Assembly (NCBI GenBank): GCA_013695175.1 | Contig: JACDAZ010000404.1 | Location: forward strand, 1-10,784 | Source: Flavisolibacter sp. | GTDB taxonomy: Bacteria; Bacteroidota; Bacteroidia; Chitinophagales; Chitinophagaceae | DNA: 10,784 bases | Direction of reading: 5' to 3' | Position numbers and translations under genes: made by a program | The notes under the pieces: model-generated | Told to the model about the DNA's origin: nothing | Databases searched by the model: none | What the model saw: the letters and a program-made list of their open reading frames with translations, nothing else | Shown here: positions 1-6,716 of the stretch, piece after piece | Layout: each line of letters begins with the position of its first letter | Numbering within the stretch: the stretch's first letter is position 1

Positions 1-1119
1 GCACTGGCGGGATGTGTAAAGGGTTATAAATGCATTTTTGTAACTACTGATAAGCAATCAAAGGAAAAGGCAGATATTTTAAAAGCTGTTGGTGCCGAGG
101 TAATTGTTTGCCCAACAAATGTAGAACCCGAAGATCCAAGAAGTTATTATTCAGTAGCATCCAGGCTGGAAAAAGAAATACCAAACTCATTTTTAATGAA
201 TCAATATGATAACCTCGCAAACAGGTTAGCTCATTATGAAACTACAGGACCTGAAATATGGAATCAAACAGATGGAAAAATTACACACCTTGTTGTTACA
301 GCAGGAACGGGTGGAACGGTTACGGGTACAGCTATGTATTTAAAAGAAAAAAATCCTGCTATTCAAATTTGGGCAATTGATGTATTTGGTTCATTACTTA
401 CAAAATATTTTCGTACAGGCGAAGTAGATATGAATGAAGTGCATCCATATATATCAGAAGGTTTTGGCGAAGATTTTATTCCTGCTAATTATGATATGAG
501 CGTTATTGATCATTTTGAGCAGGTAACAGATAAAGATGGTGCTGTTATGGCAAGAAGGCTGGCAAGAGAAGAAGGAATTTTTTGTGGCTACAGCGCCGGC
601 AGTTGCATTCAGGGGCTTTTACAATTAAAAGATAAAATAAAAAAAGACGATCTCGTTGTAGCAATTCTACACGATCATGGAAGCAGGTATGTTGGTAAAA
701 TTTACAATGATCAATGGATGGCTGAACGTGGTTTTCTTGATGTAAAATCTTTCAAGGATATTGTAAGTGCACGTGGCAAGCAAAAAACAATCACACTAGA
801 GCCGCATCAAACTGTTTCAGATGCGGTGGAACTGATGAAGCAGTACGATATTGAACATATCCCTGTATTACGTGAGGGTGAAATAGTAGGTTCCATAAGT
901 GAGAATGGTTTATTTCAAAAAGTATTTAGTAACCCCGATATCAGAAATGAAAAAGTAGAACAGGTTATGGATAAATCTTTTCCTGTGGTAGAATTTGAAA
1001 CACCTGTTGAAAAGTTGAGAACCTTGATCAATAAAGAAAATGGTGCTGTTTTAGCAAAAGATGAAACGGGCGATTTTCATATTGTTACCAAATATGATGT
1101 TATACAGGCGCTTGCATAA
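1..1119 (+). CDS. cbs: Cystathionine beta-synthase, 5'-truncated by the window edge
   Basis: PLP-dependent fold-type II enzyme that condenses serine (or O-acetylserine) with homocysteine or sulfide, in cytoplasmic sulfur amino acid metabolism. The frame is open from base 1 and gives 372 residues. The first internal ATG (196) is not the start, because homologous-looking sequence (FVTTDKQSKEKADILKAVGA) precedes it. Visible parts are the glycine-rich phosphate loop AGTGGTVTG (residues 101-109), GYSAGS (196-201), the YNDQWM end of the catalytic core (235-240), and a C-terminal CBS-domain pair (about 250-372) with ITLEPHQTVSDAVELM and a second copy near VVEFETPVEKLR. Roughly 80 N-terminal residues, including the PLP lysine, are missing compared with the family's usual length of about 450. 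The CBS pair favours cystathionine beta-synthase over plain cysteine synthase. Bacterial enzymes of this shape may use either sulfur acceptor, so exact substrate use is not settled by sequence. Confidence 0.88.
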   Translation, partial: ALAGCVKGYKCIFVTTDKQSKEKADILKAVGAEVIVCPTNVEPEDPRSYYSVASRLEKEIPNSFLMNQYDNLANRLAHYETTGPEIWNQTDGKITHLVVTAGTGGTVTGTAMYLKEKNPAIQIWAIDVFGSLLTKYFRTGEVDMNEVHPYISEGFGEDFIPANYDMSVIDHFEQVTDKDGAVMARRLAREEGIFCGYSAGSCIQGLLQLKDKIKKDDLVVAILHDHGSRYVGKIYNDQWMAERGFLDVKSFKDIVSARGKQKTITLEPHQTVSDAVELMKQYDIEHIPVLREGEIVGSISENGLFQKVFSNPDIRNEKVEQVMDKSFPVVEFETPVEKLRTLINKENGAVLAKDETGDFHIVTKYDVIQALA

Positions 1120-1134
1120 ATGCTTTATCTTTTA

Positions 1135-1168
1135 TAGCCGGCTTAATTCATGGCTGAATAATTTTTTT
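1135..1168 (+). terminator. Weak possible intrinsic terminator after cbs
   Basis: Sixteen bases after the cbs stop a short stem can form: either TAGCC with GGCTG (1135-1139/1152-1156, one G-U pair) or ATTCA with TGAAT (1146-1150/1155-1159). It is followed by a run of seven T (1162-1168). The stems are only 5 bp, so this is a weak candidate. It is reported for its position and T-run. Confidence 0.3.
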
Positions 1169-1351
1169 AGCTGCAGGTGTTTTATGAAATGTTAATAAAC
1201 ATTCCTCATATCTTATTCCCCATAAATGCTAACATTAGAAGATTTTTTTAGTAAAAATCCCTAAAAACTTTAGTGATAATCCTAAAAAAATAATGGATGA
1301 TTACTAAAGAATCCGTAATTACCATAAGCTGAAAAAAGAGCAATTATGCAA

Positions 1352-1382
1352 TTGTATCGTAAAGTGATTGCATATACTTTTG
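1352..1382 (+). promoter_or_regulatory. Candidate Bacteroidota-type promoter with no clear gene
   Basis: TTG at 1352-1354, a 20-base spacer, then TACTTTTG at 1375-1382. This fits the Bacteroidota housekeeping pattern (-33 TTG, -7 TAnnTTTG). Transcription would begin near 1389 and run into the AATCC-rich region, the 29-codon ORF at 1528 and the stem-loop at 1679. Chance matches are common in AT-rich DNA, so it is a candidate only. Confidence 0.35.
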
Positions 1383-1678
1383 TATCAGAAGTTGATTGAT
1401 CGAATCCAAATCCTGATAAACCAAAACTATCTGATATCCTAAATCGTCCAGAAAAACATTTCGATCCAAATCCTAAGAAAGAAATCAAAATCCAGTATCA
1501 GTCAACTTCTTCCTTTTAAGGGAGAATATGAAAACCCGGCAGTTCAACACCTATGAAAACAAACCGTTGAAAAATCCAGGATCCAAAAAACCACCAATTC
1601 CTACGAAAGCCAAATAGAACAAGCAAGAAGAACTTATCACCATCTTCCAACCCTTTGAAAAGAAGAACAAATCTTTTA

Positions 1679-1715
1679 TCCTCCTGTTATTTTCTTAATT
1701 GAAAATGCAGGAGGA
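1679..1715 (+). other. Strong stem-loop overlapping a Shine-Dalgarno-like sequence
   Basis: TCCTCCTG (1679-1686) pairs perfectly with CAGGAGGA (1708-1715). Inside, ATTTTC (1689-1694) pairs with GAAAAT (1701-1706) around the loop TTAATT, with a 2x1 internal bulge. This gives 14 pairs in 37 bases. The 3' arm runs into AGGAGGTGAT (1712-1721), a near-perfect complement of the usual 16S rRNA 3' end. No start codon lies at a useful distance downstream (TAG follows at once). There is no T-run, so it is not a standard terminator. Function unknown. Confidence 0.55.
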
Positions 1716-1734
1716 GGTGATAGTTAACCAGCTT

Positions 1735-1762
1735 TCAGTATTCAGCAGTCAGCCATCAGTAA
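1735..1762. repeat. Four tandem heptads, TCAGNNN
   Basis: Four consecutive 7-bp units begin with TCAG at 1735, 1742, 1749 and 1756. The last three bases vary (TAT, CAG, CCA, TAA). The tract ends where the left arm of the accD-proximal inverted repeat begins (1759), and the last unit overlaps that arm. Confidence 0.7.
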
Positions 1763-1788
1763 CCACAAATATAATAGTGCGTTGCACC

Positions 1789-1837
1789 TTGTTCCTAGTC
1801 TCTAGTTCCTTGTCCCTTATTCTTTGTTCTTGCTCCT
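1789..1837. repeat. Seven tandem heptads, TWGTYCY-like
   Basis: Seven contiguous 7-bp units start at 1789, 1796, 1803, 1810, 1817, 1824 and 1831. Their consensus is about T(T/A)GT(T/C)C(C/T); examples are TTGTTCC, TAGTTCC and TTGTCCC. The phase is exact with no insertions; only substitutions separate the units. The tract is strongly pyrimidine-biased on the + strand and sits in the loop of the inverted repeat. Confidence 0.72.
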
Positions 1838-1872
1838 TTTCGCACATCAGGTTCCGCTAAAGCCATAACTAT

Positions 1873-1880
1873 TATATTTG
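1873..1880 (+). promoter_or_regulatory. -7 promoter box candidate for accD
   Basis: TATATTTG matches the Bacteroidota -7 consensus TAnnTTTG exactly and lies 20 bases before the accD ATG, implying a short leader. I see no good TTG at the expected -33 position. The box lies within the right arm of the inverted repeat. Confidence 0.45.
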
Positions 1881-1899
1881 CCGTTACCAAATAATACAC

Positions 1900-2814
1900 A
1901 TGGCAAAACCATTTGAAGATTTTGATGCAAATCTTGCAGGTGAAGAAGGTAAATCAGACGAAACCAAAAGCAGTTGGTTTAAGAGATTGAAGAAAGGTAT
2001 TACCACTCCTTCATCAGAAAGAAAAGAAACACCTGAAGGCTTGTGGGCTAAATGTCCTGAGTGTAATTATATATCAACTGTGAATGATTTGCGGGAACAA
2101 TTATTTGTTTGTCCTAAATGCAATTTTCATCATCGTATAGGTAGTGCAGAATATTATGACATCATCTTCGATGAAAAAGAATATGAGGAGTTATTTGAAA
2201 ATATCAGATCAAAAGATTTTTTAGGATTTACAGACTTAAAACCATATCAAAGAAGGTTAGAAGAAACATGGTCTAAAACAGATCTAAAAGATTCGATGAG
2301 AGTGGCAGTTGGGAAACTAAATGATGAAGAAGTTGTTATAGCCTGTATGGATTTTGAATTCATTGGTGGATCCCTGGGAAGTGTGATGGGCGAAAAATTC
2401 AGTCGTGCCGTAGATTTTTGCCTGCAACACAAATTACCTTATGTAATCATAAGCAAAAGTGGTGGCGCCCGTATGATGGAAAGTGCATTTTCATTAATGC
2501 AGTTAACAAAAACCAGTGGTAAACTTTCGCAATTATCAGATGCTAAACTTCCTTATATCTCTGTACTTACTGATCCTACATTTGGAGGCATTTCTGCTTC
2601 GTTTGGAATGTTGGGTGATTTAAATATAGCAGAACCCTGTGCCTTAATAGGATTTGCAGGACCAAGAGTTATAAAAGAAACAATAAAAAAAGATCTTCCT
2701 GAAGGTTTCCAAAGAAGTGAATTTCTTTTAGAACATGGCTTCCTTGATTTTATAGTACAAAGAAAAGATCTTAGAAATAAACTGGCAACCGTACTTACCC
2801 ATTTTAAAAATTAA
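1900..2814 (+). CDS. accD: Acetyl-CoA carboxylase carboxyltransferase subunit beta
   Basis: Beta half of the carboxyltransferase of acetyl-CoA carboxylase. With AccA it moves the carboxyl group from biotin-BCCP to acetyl-CoA to give malonyl-CoA, the first step of fatty acid synthesis; cytoplasmic. The protein has 304 residues, the normal AccD size. A four-cysteine zinc ribbon is complete (C52, C55, C71, C74). The crotonase-like core carries GGSLGSVMGEKFSRA (156-170), SGGARMMES (187-195), LTDPTFGGISASFGMLGDLN (223-242) and GFAGPRVIKETI (251-262). The acidic/basic N-terminal 45 residues are a variable extension. ATG 1900 is the only sensible start and has no Shine-Dalgarno sequence. Its TAA overlaps the smpB ATG by one base (TAATG). 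A promoter box lies 20 bases upstream. AccA, AccB and AccC are not in the window. Confidence 0.97.
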   Translation: MAKPFEDFDANLAGEEGKSDETKSSWFKRLKKGITTPSSERKETPEGLWAKCPECNYISTVNDLREQLFVCPKCNFHHRIGSAEYYDIIFDEKEYEELFENIRSKDFLGFTDLKPYQRRLEETWSKTDLKDSMRVAVGKLNDEEVVIACMDFEFIGGSLGSVMGEKFSRAVDFCLQHKLPYVIISKSGGARMMESAFSLMQLTKTSGKLSQLSDAKLPYISVLTDPTFGGISASFGMLGDLNIAEPCALIGFAGPRVIKETIKKDLPEGFQRSEFLLEHGFLDFIVQRKDLRNKLATVLTHFKN

Positions 2815-3248
2815 TGGAAAGCAAAAACAGATCTGCTTACTTTGAATATTTTATTGATGATAAGTATATAGCAGGCATCATGCTTACCGGCACCGAAGTA
2901 AAATCTTTACGTGCAGGTAAGGCAAGTTTTAATGACAGCTACTGCCTTATTCAGGATGATGAACTCTGGTTAAAATCACTGCACATTGCTGAATACTCCC
3001 ATGGCACAGTAAACAATCATGATCCTGTACGTGATCGTAAACTCTTATTAAATAAAAAAGAAATAAAGAAGCTGCAGGCTAAGATGAAGGAGAAAGGCTA
3101 TACTATTATTCCTCTTAGAATTTTTTTTAATGATAAAAACCTTGCTAAACTTGAAATAGGTTTGGCTAAAGGGAAAAAACTTTATGATAAAAGAGAGACC
3201 ATAAAGCAAAGAGACACCGAAAGAGAAATGAAGCGCTATATCAAATAA
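2814..3248 (+). CDS. smpB: SsrA-binding protein SmpB
   Basis: Binds tmRNA and delivers it to ribosomes stalled on broken messages (trans-translation), so the peptide is tagged and the ribosome freed. It has 144 residues, a compact beta-barrel of usual length for this phylum. Family motifs visible are GTEVKSLRAGKAS (26-38), DPVRDRKLLLNK (70-81), TIIPLRIFF (97-105) and YDKRETIKQRD (124-134). The basic C-terminal tail (TEREMKRYIK), which folds into the mRNA channel, is short. The start codon shares its A with the last base of the accD stop, so translation is probably coupled by re-initiation. Only 30 bases separate it from the next gene. The tmRNA gene itself is not in the window. Confidence 0.97.
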   Translation: MESKNRSAYFEYFIDDKYIAGIMLTGTEVKSLRAGKASFNDSYCLIQDDELWLKSLHIAEYSHGTVNNHDPVRDRKLLLNKKEIKKLQAKMKEKGYTIIPLRIFFNDKNLAKLEIGLAKGKKLYDKRETIKQRDTEREMKRYIK

Positions 3249-3278
3249 TTTAATTGCACTCTTTACGTTAATAACCAC

Positions 3279-4202
3279 ATGAAGAAAGTTTTAATGCTCC
3301 TTTGCCTGTTTATTGTTTTAAAAACAAGTGCACAGGAAGTAGGTGGATATTGGTATGGAACAGCCAATGCGGGTAATGTTGCTAATAATTACCTGGTGGA
3401 ACTTATACTAAAACAAAATGGTTCTTCTGTACAGGGTGTGATCAATTACTACTTCAAAAACACCTTCAGGAGCTTTAAGATAAACGGTACATATAATTCA
3501 TCAAATAGGTATCTTGCTTTACATAATATTCCTCTTACATTTTATGGATCTACTGCCCTTATGGAAGTAGATTGTCCTATGGATTTTGAAGCGCAAATGA
3601 GAGTTTCAAAAGTAGAATCTAACCTTGCAGGAAAATTTGTCAGCAAAGGAAGCTATAGATATACCTGCCCGGATGTAACATTTAATCTGAAATTAAATAA
3701 AGACGCAGACAATCATGACTCCATACTTACTGCTTTGAGGGTGTTTAAAGAAGCTTACCAGGTGTGGACGCCTTCACCAACAGATACACTTGTTGCTGCT
3801 ACCATTATTCAAAGACCTGTAATAAATTATGTAGTATCTAACCAGTTTAAAGAAAGAAAAAAAGTAATTGCTGAAGAAATTATTGTTGATTCAGATACGT
3901 TAAAAGTAGATTTTTATGATAATGGCGAAATAGATGGTGATTCTATTTCTGTGTTTTACAATGACCAGCTATTAGCATCTAACCAGCGGTTAAGTGCAAA
4001 GGCCATACATATGAGTATAGCATTGGATCAATCAAGGGAGGTGAATGAAATAACTATGTTTGCAGATAATCTTGGTTCTATTCCACCCAATACAGCACTG
4101 ATGATAGTATATGATGGCAGAAAACGTTATGAAGTAAGATTGACCAGTACACTCCAAACTAGTGCAACTGTTGTCATCAGGAGGCGTAAAACAATTCCAT
4201 AA
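3279..4202 (+). CDS. Exported protein of unknown function
   Basis: 307 residues. The N-terminus MKKVLMLLCLFIVLKTSAQ is a clear signal peptide with a likely cleavage near SAQ|E (19/20); there is no lipobox cysteine, so a periplasmic or surface-associated soluble protein is expected. Two parts are visible. Residues about 22-140 are beta-rich (GGYWYGTANAG..., NYLVELILKQNG) with two cysteines (C99, C130) that could form a disulfide. After a linker rich in Thr and Pro, residues about 196-303 start with EEIIVDSDTLKVDFYDNGEIDGDSI. This contains an Asp-rich loop DNGEIDGD (214-221) that could bind calcium, and then SIPPNTALMIVYDGRKRYEV. The C-terminal part resembles a domain I associate with secreted proteins of this group, but I cannot name a family. 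It is probably cotranscribed with smpB. Its TAA abuts the parC stop with no base between. No catalytic motif is seen. Confidence 0.88.
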   Translation: MKKVLMLLCLFIVLKTSAQEVGGYWYGTANAGNVANNYLVELILKQNGSSVQGVINYYFKNTFRSFKINGTYNSSNRYLALHNIPLTFYGSTALMEVDCPMDFEAQMRVSKVESNLAGKFVSKGSYRYTCPDVTFNLKLNKDADNHDSILTALRVFKEAYQVWTPSPTDTLVAATIIQRPVINYVVSNQFKERKKVIAEEIIVDSDTLKVDFYDNGEIDGDSISVFYNDQLLASNQRLSAKAIHMSIALDQSREVNEITMFADNLGSIPPNTALMIVYDGRKRYEVRLTSTLQTSATVVIRRRKTIP

Positions 4203-6716
4203 TTAAAATAATTCTGATTGCTTTGGTCCTTCCCTGTTCTCCCATTCCATCATAATATTTTTATTATAATCAACCAGTTTAGCCCCTACAGCTTTCCATC
4301 CCATAACATCAACCATTTTGGCAATTTTAAATTTGGCATTTCTAACCTGTGATCCTTTTCCTTGCTGAACAATCAGCAGGGGTTCATCTTCTGTGGAAAC
4401 AGCTTCTAATATATTACCCTTACCTTCTTTGATAAATAAAAATTTACTCCTGAGTGTGTTGGTTTCGATGCGGAAGCGCTTTACATTATACTGCAGTTTA
4501 TCATTATCCAGGTAAATGGCAGTAATGATGCGTTCAGGATCAAATTTTTCAACCAGCATTATTTCTTCCGGAGGAAAGCGTTGTGTAAGTTCCTGGTCAG
4601 TTACTTCATAAGTGCCATCTGTATAAAGGATAAGTACTTTATCATCTGCATCAAAATCACCAAGTTCTATTCCTTTTCCATCATGATTTAATCTTCCAAA
4701 TTTATCATCGAACCAAAGTTTTATGCTGCCTAAGGTAGCCACACCAGCTTCTTTGAATTTTACATTACGAACCGGGTATTTTGTAACCTGGTTACCAATG
4801 CTGCTACGGCTTTTTATTTCCAGTTCTTCAAAATAAAAATCAAATTCTTTATTGCGGGCAGAGCAGGCAGGGCTGAGAATAACTTTTACAACTTCTGCTT
4901 CGCCATTTGGGTTAATAGAAAAATATTGAACTTTTGTTTTATCAGCACCTTTTGTAAGATCATATTCTTTATCACGTGTAATGCCAGTTACGTTAAAACG
5001 TTTTGCATAAGATATTCCTGATTCTCCATCAGTATAAATCATGTTGTAAGTTGTGCGTTCATCGTTTTTTCTAAATACGGCTGCATGAATAATATCTTTT
5101 CCTATAAAAACTTTATCCAGCACTTTCACCACCTTCATCATGCCACGTTTAGTGAATGCAACAATATCATCAAGATCAGAACACTCCACTAAAAATTCAT
5201 CTTTGCGTAAACCCGTACCAATAAATCCTTCCGAACGGTTTATATATAAACGGGTATTGGCTATAGCCACATGTTTGGCTTCAATGATCTCAAAAATTTT
5301 AATTTCGGTTTTACGTTCTTTGCCTCTACCATATTTTTTCAGCAAGCCATCAAAATAAGCAATAGCATAATCGTTCAAATTAGCAAGATCAAATTTTGTT
5401 AGTTTTATATCTGCTTCCAGACCTTTAATCTGCGCATTTAATTCATCTATATCTAATCTATAAATCCTTCTTACTGGTTTTTCCGTAAGCTTTAAAATAT
5501 CTTCCCTGCTGATCTCTCTTTTTAATTTGGGTTTATAAGGTACAAATGCTTTATCAATGGCTGCAATTACTTTATCCCATGTTTCATGTTTTTTCTCTAA
5601 TTCTTTGTAGATCTTTTCTTCAAAAAATATTTTTTCAAGCGATGTATAATGCCATTTTTCCTGCAGCTCAGAAAGTTTTATTTCAAGCTCCCTTTGCAAC
5701 AGATTTTTTGTATTATCTGTAGATACACGCAGCAGTTCGTTTACACTTACAAAATGTGGTTTTTGATCAATGATAACACAAGTGTTTGGTGAAACAGAAA
5801 CTTCACAGTCGGTAAATTTATATAATGCATCTATTGTTATATCGGGTGATATGCCGGGAGCAAGATCAACCTGTATTTCCACTTCTGCAGCAGTATTATC
5901 TATAACTTTTTTAATCTTGATCTTTCCCTGGTCGTTTGCTTTTACAATACTATCTATTAAACCATTGGTAGTAACACCATAAGGAACTGATTTGATCAAC
6001 AATGTTTTTTTATCTTCTTCTTCTATATGTGCTCTAACTTTTACCCTGCCTCCTCTCCTTCCTTCATTGTAATCCGTTACATCGGCCATGGCACCTGTTA
6101 AAAAATCGGGGTATAGATCAAACTTTTTTCCTTTAAGGTATTTTATGGAAGCCTCGCAGAGTTCCACAAAATTGTGAGGTAATATTTTAGTTGCCAATCC
6201 TACAGCAATACCTTCAGCACCCTGTGCTAACAGCAATGGAAATTTTACCGGTAAGGTTACCGGTTCATTTTTTCTGCCATCATAACTAAGCTGCCAGTTT
6301 GTTGTTTTTGCATTGAAAACTACTTCCAATGCAAACTTGCTCAAGCGACCTTCAATATATCTTGCAGCTGCTGCATCATCACCTGTTCTTATATCACCCC
6401 AGTTGCCCTGTGTATCTATTAACAGGTCTTTCTGCCCAATATTTACCAATGCATCACCAATGGAAGCATCACCATGCGGATGGTATTGCATTGTTTGCCC
6501 AATAACATTTGCAACCTTGTTATAGCGACCATCATCCATTTCCTTCATGGCATGAAGAATACGACGCTGAACAGGCTTTAAACCATCTTCCACCGCAGGT
6601 ACTGCACGTTCCAGAATTACATAGGATGCATAATCTAAAAACCATGTTTTGTATTGGCCATTTATTCCATGATCTGTTTGTACGTGTTCGAAATTTTTAA
6701 TTTTCCCGTTGCTCAT
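4203..6716 (-). CDS. parC: DNA topoisomerase IV subunit A
   Basis: DNA-cleaving subunit of topoisomerase IV, which with ParE decatenates daughter chromosomes. 837 residues. The N-terminal winged-helix breakage-reunion domain contains RAVPAVEDGLKPVQRRILHA (37-56), YHPHGDASIGDAL (78-90) and the catalytic tyrosine Y120 in AAAARYIEG. A helical coiled-coil stretch (about 330-465) leads to a diverged C-terminal beta-pinwheel (about 475-815). No GyrA-box (QRRGGKG type) is seen in that C-terminal domain, which argues for ParC over GyrA, as does the short ParE-type partner upstream. The residue equivalent to E. coli GyrA Ser83 is alanine (A84) while Asp87 is kept (D88). The start codon overlaps the DUF4260 stop (ATGA), indicating translational coupling as last gene of the operon. 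The stop touches that of the convergent gene and no intrinsic terminator is visible. Confidence 0.93.
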   Translation of the reverse strand: MSNGKIKNFEHVQTDHGINGQYKTWFLDYASYVILERAVPAVEDGLKPVQRRILHAMKEMDDGRYNKVANVIGQTMQYHPHGDASIGDALVNIGQKDLLIDTQGNWGDIRTGDDAAAARYIEGRLSKFALEVVFNAKTTNWQLSYDGRKNEPVTLPVKFPLLLAQGAEGIAVGLATKILPHNFVELCEASIKYLKGKKFDLYPDFLTGAMADVTDYNEGRRGGRVKVRAHIEEEDKKTLLIKSVPYGVTTNGLIDSIVKANDQGKIKIKKVIDNTAAEVEIQVDLAPGISPDITIDALYKFTDCEVSVSPNTCVIIDQKPHFVSVNELLRVSTDNTKNLLQRELEIKLSELQEKWHYTSLEKIFFEEKIYKELEKKHETWDKVIAAIDKAFVPYKPKLKREISREDILKLTEKPVRRIYRLDIDELNAQIKGLEADIKLTKFDLANLNDYAIAYFDGLLKKYGRGKERKTEIKIFEIIEAKHVAIANTRLYINRSEGFIGTGLRKDEFLVECSDLDDIVAFTKRGMMKVVKVLDKVFIGKDIIHAAVFRKNDERTTYNMIYTDGESGISYAKRFNVTGITRDKEYDLTKGADKTKVQYFSINPNGEAEVVKVILSPACSARNKEFDFYFEELEIKSRSSIGNQVTKYPVRNVKFKEAGVATLGSIKLWFDDKFGRLNHDGKGIELGDFDADDKVLILYTDGTYEVTDQELTQRFPPEEIMLVEKFDPERIITAIYLDNDKLQYNVKRFRIETNTLRSKFLFIKEGKGNILEAVSTEDEPLLIVQQGKGSQVRNAKFKIAKMVDVMGWKAVGAKLVDYNKNIMMEWENREGPKQSELF

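Larger units (their letters stand above)
1759..1887. repeat. Inverted repeat element (20-bp arms, 18/20) upstream of accD
   Basis: The left arm 1759-1778 and the right arm 1868-1887 are reverse complements at 18 of 20 positions. The innermost 13 bases (CAAATATAATAGT and its complement) match perfectly. The arms enclose 89 bp, mostly a pyrimidine-rich heptad tract. No target-site duplication is evident at the flanks and there is no room for a transposase. It could be a MITE-like remnant, a large RNA hairpin if transcribed through, or two outward-facing promoters, because each arm carries TATATTTG pointing away from the centre. Confidence 0.6.
1120..1899. other. 780-bp intergenic region between cbs and accD
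   Basis: No convincing gene is seen. In order it holds the weak terminator, an AATCC-rich tract (eight AATCC on the + strand from 1256 to 1577, none on the - strand), a candidate promoter at 1352-1382, a stem-loop at 1679-1715, heptad tracts, and an inverted repeat ending 12 bases before accD. Short open stretches look partly protein-like but are broken. Frame 2 from ATG 1346 runs to TAA 1519 with one in-frame TGA at 1397 and yields a Pro/Lys-rich peptide (for example KPKLSDILNRPEKHFDPNPK). Frame 1 has a 29-codon ORF at 1528-1617 (MKTRQFNTYENKPLKNPGSK...) preceded by GGAG at 3-bp spacing. Frame 3 from 1557 to 1727 has one TGA at 1656. I recognise no family in any of them. A decayed gene or orphan noncoding transcript is possible. 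Confidence 0.6.

Noticed and set aside
1397..1399. In-frame TGA read as selenocysteine in the frame from 1346
   Set aside because: No recoding hairpin placed for it, no recognisable selenoprotein, and a cysteine-like context is lacking. Decay or chance is simpler.
1282..1488. Open frame on the - strand, 68 codons, Gly/Phe/Ser-rich
   Set aside because: It starts at TTG, has no ribosome binding site, and its composition is the mirror of the AATCC-rich + strand. No family resemblance.
1735..1837. CRISPR-like array upstream of accD
   Set aside because: Units are 7 bp, contiguous and degenerate, with no spacers and no cas genes.
2247..3278. Short - strand open frames inside accD and smpB
   Set aside because: Antisense to confidently identified genes; composition explained by the sense codons.
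5140..6700. Several short + strand open frames inside parC
   Set aside because: Antisense to a long conserved gene, no protein character of their own.
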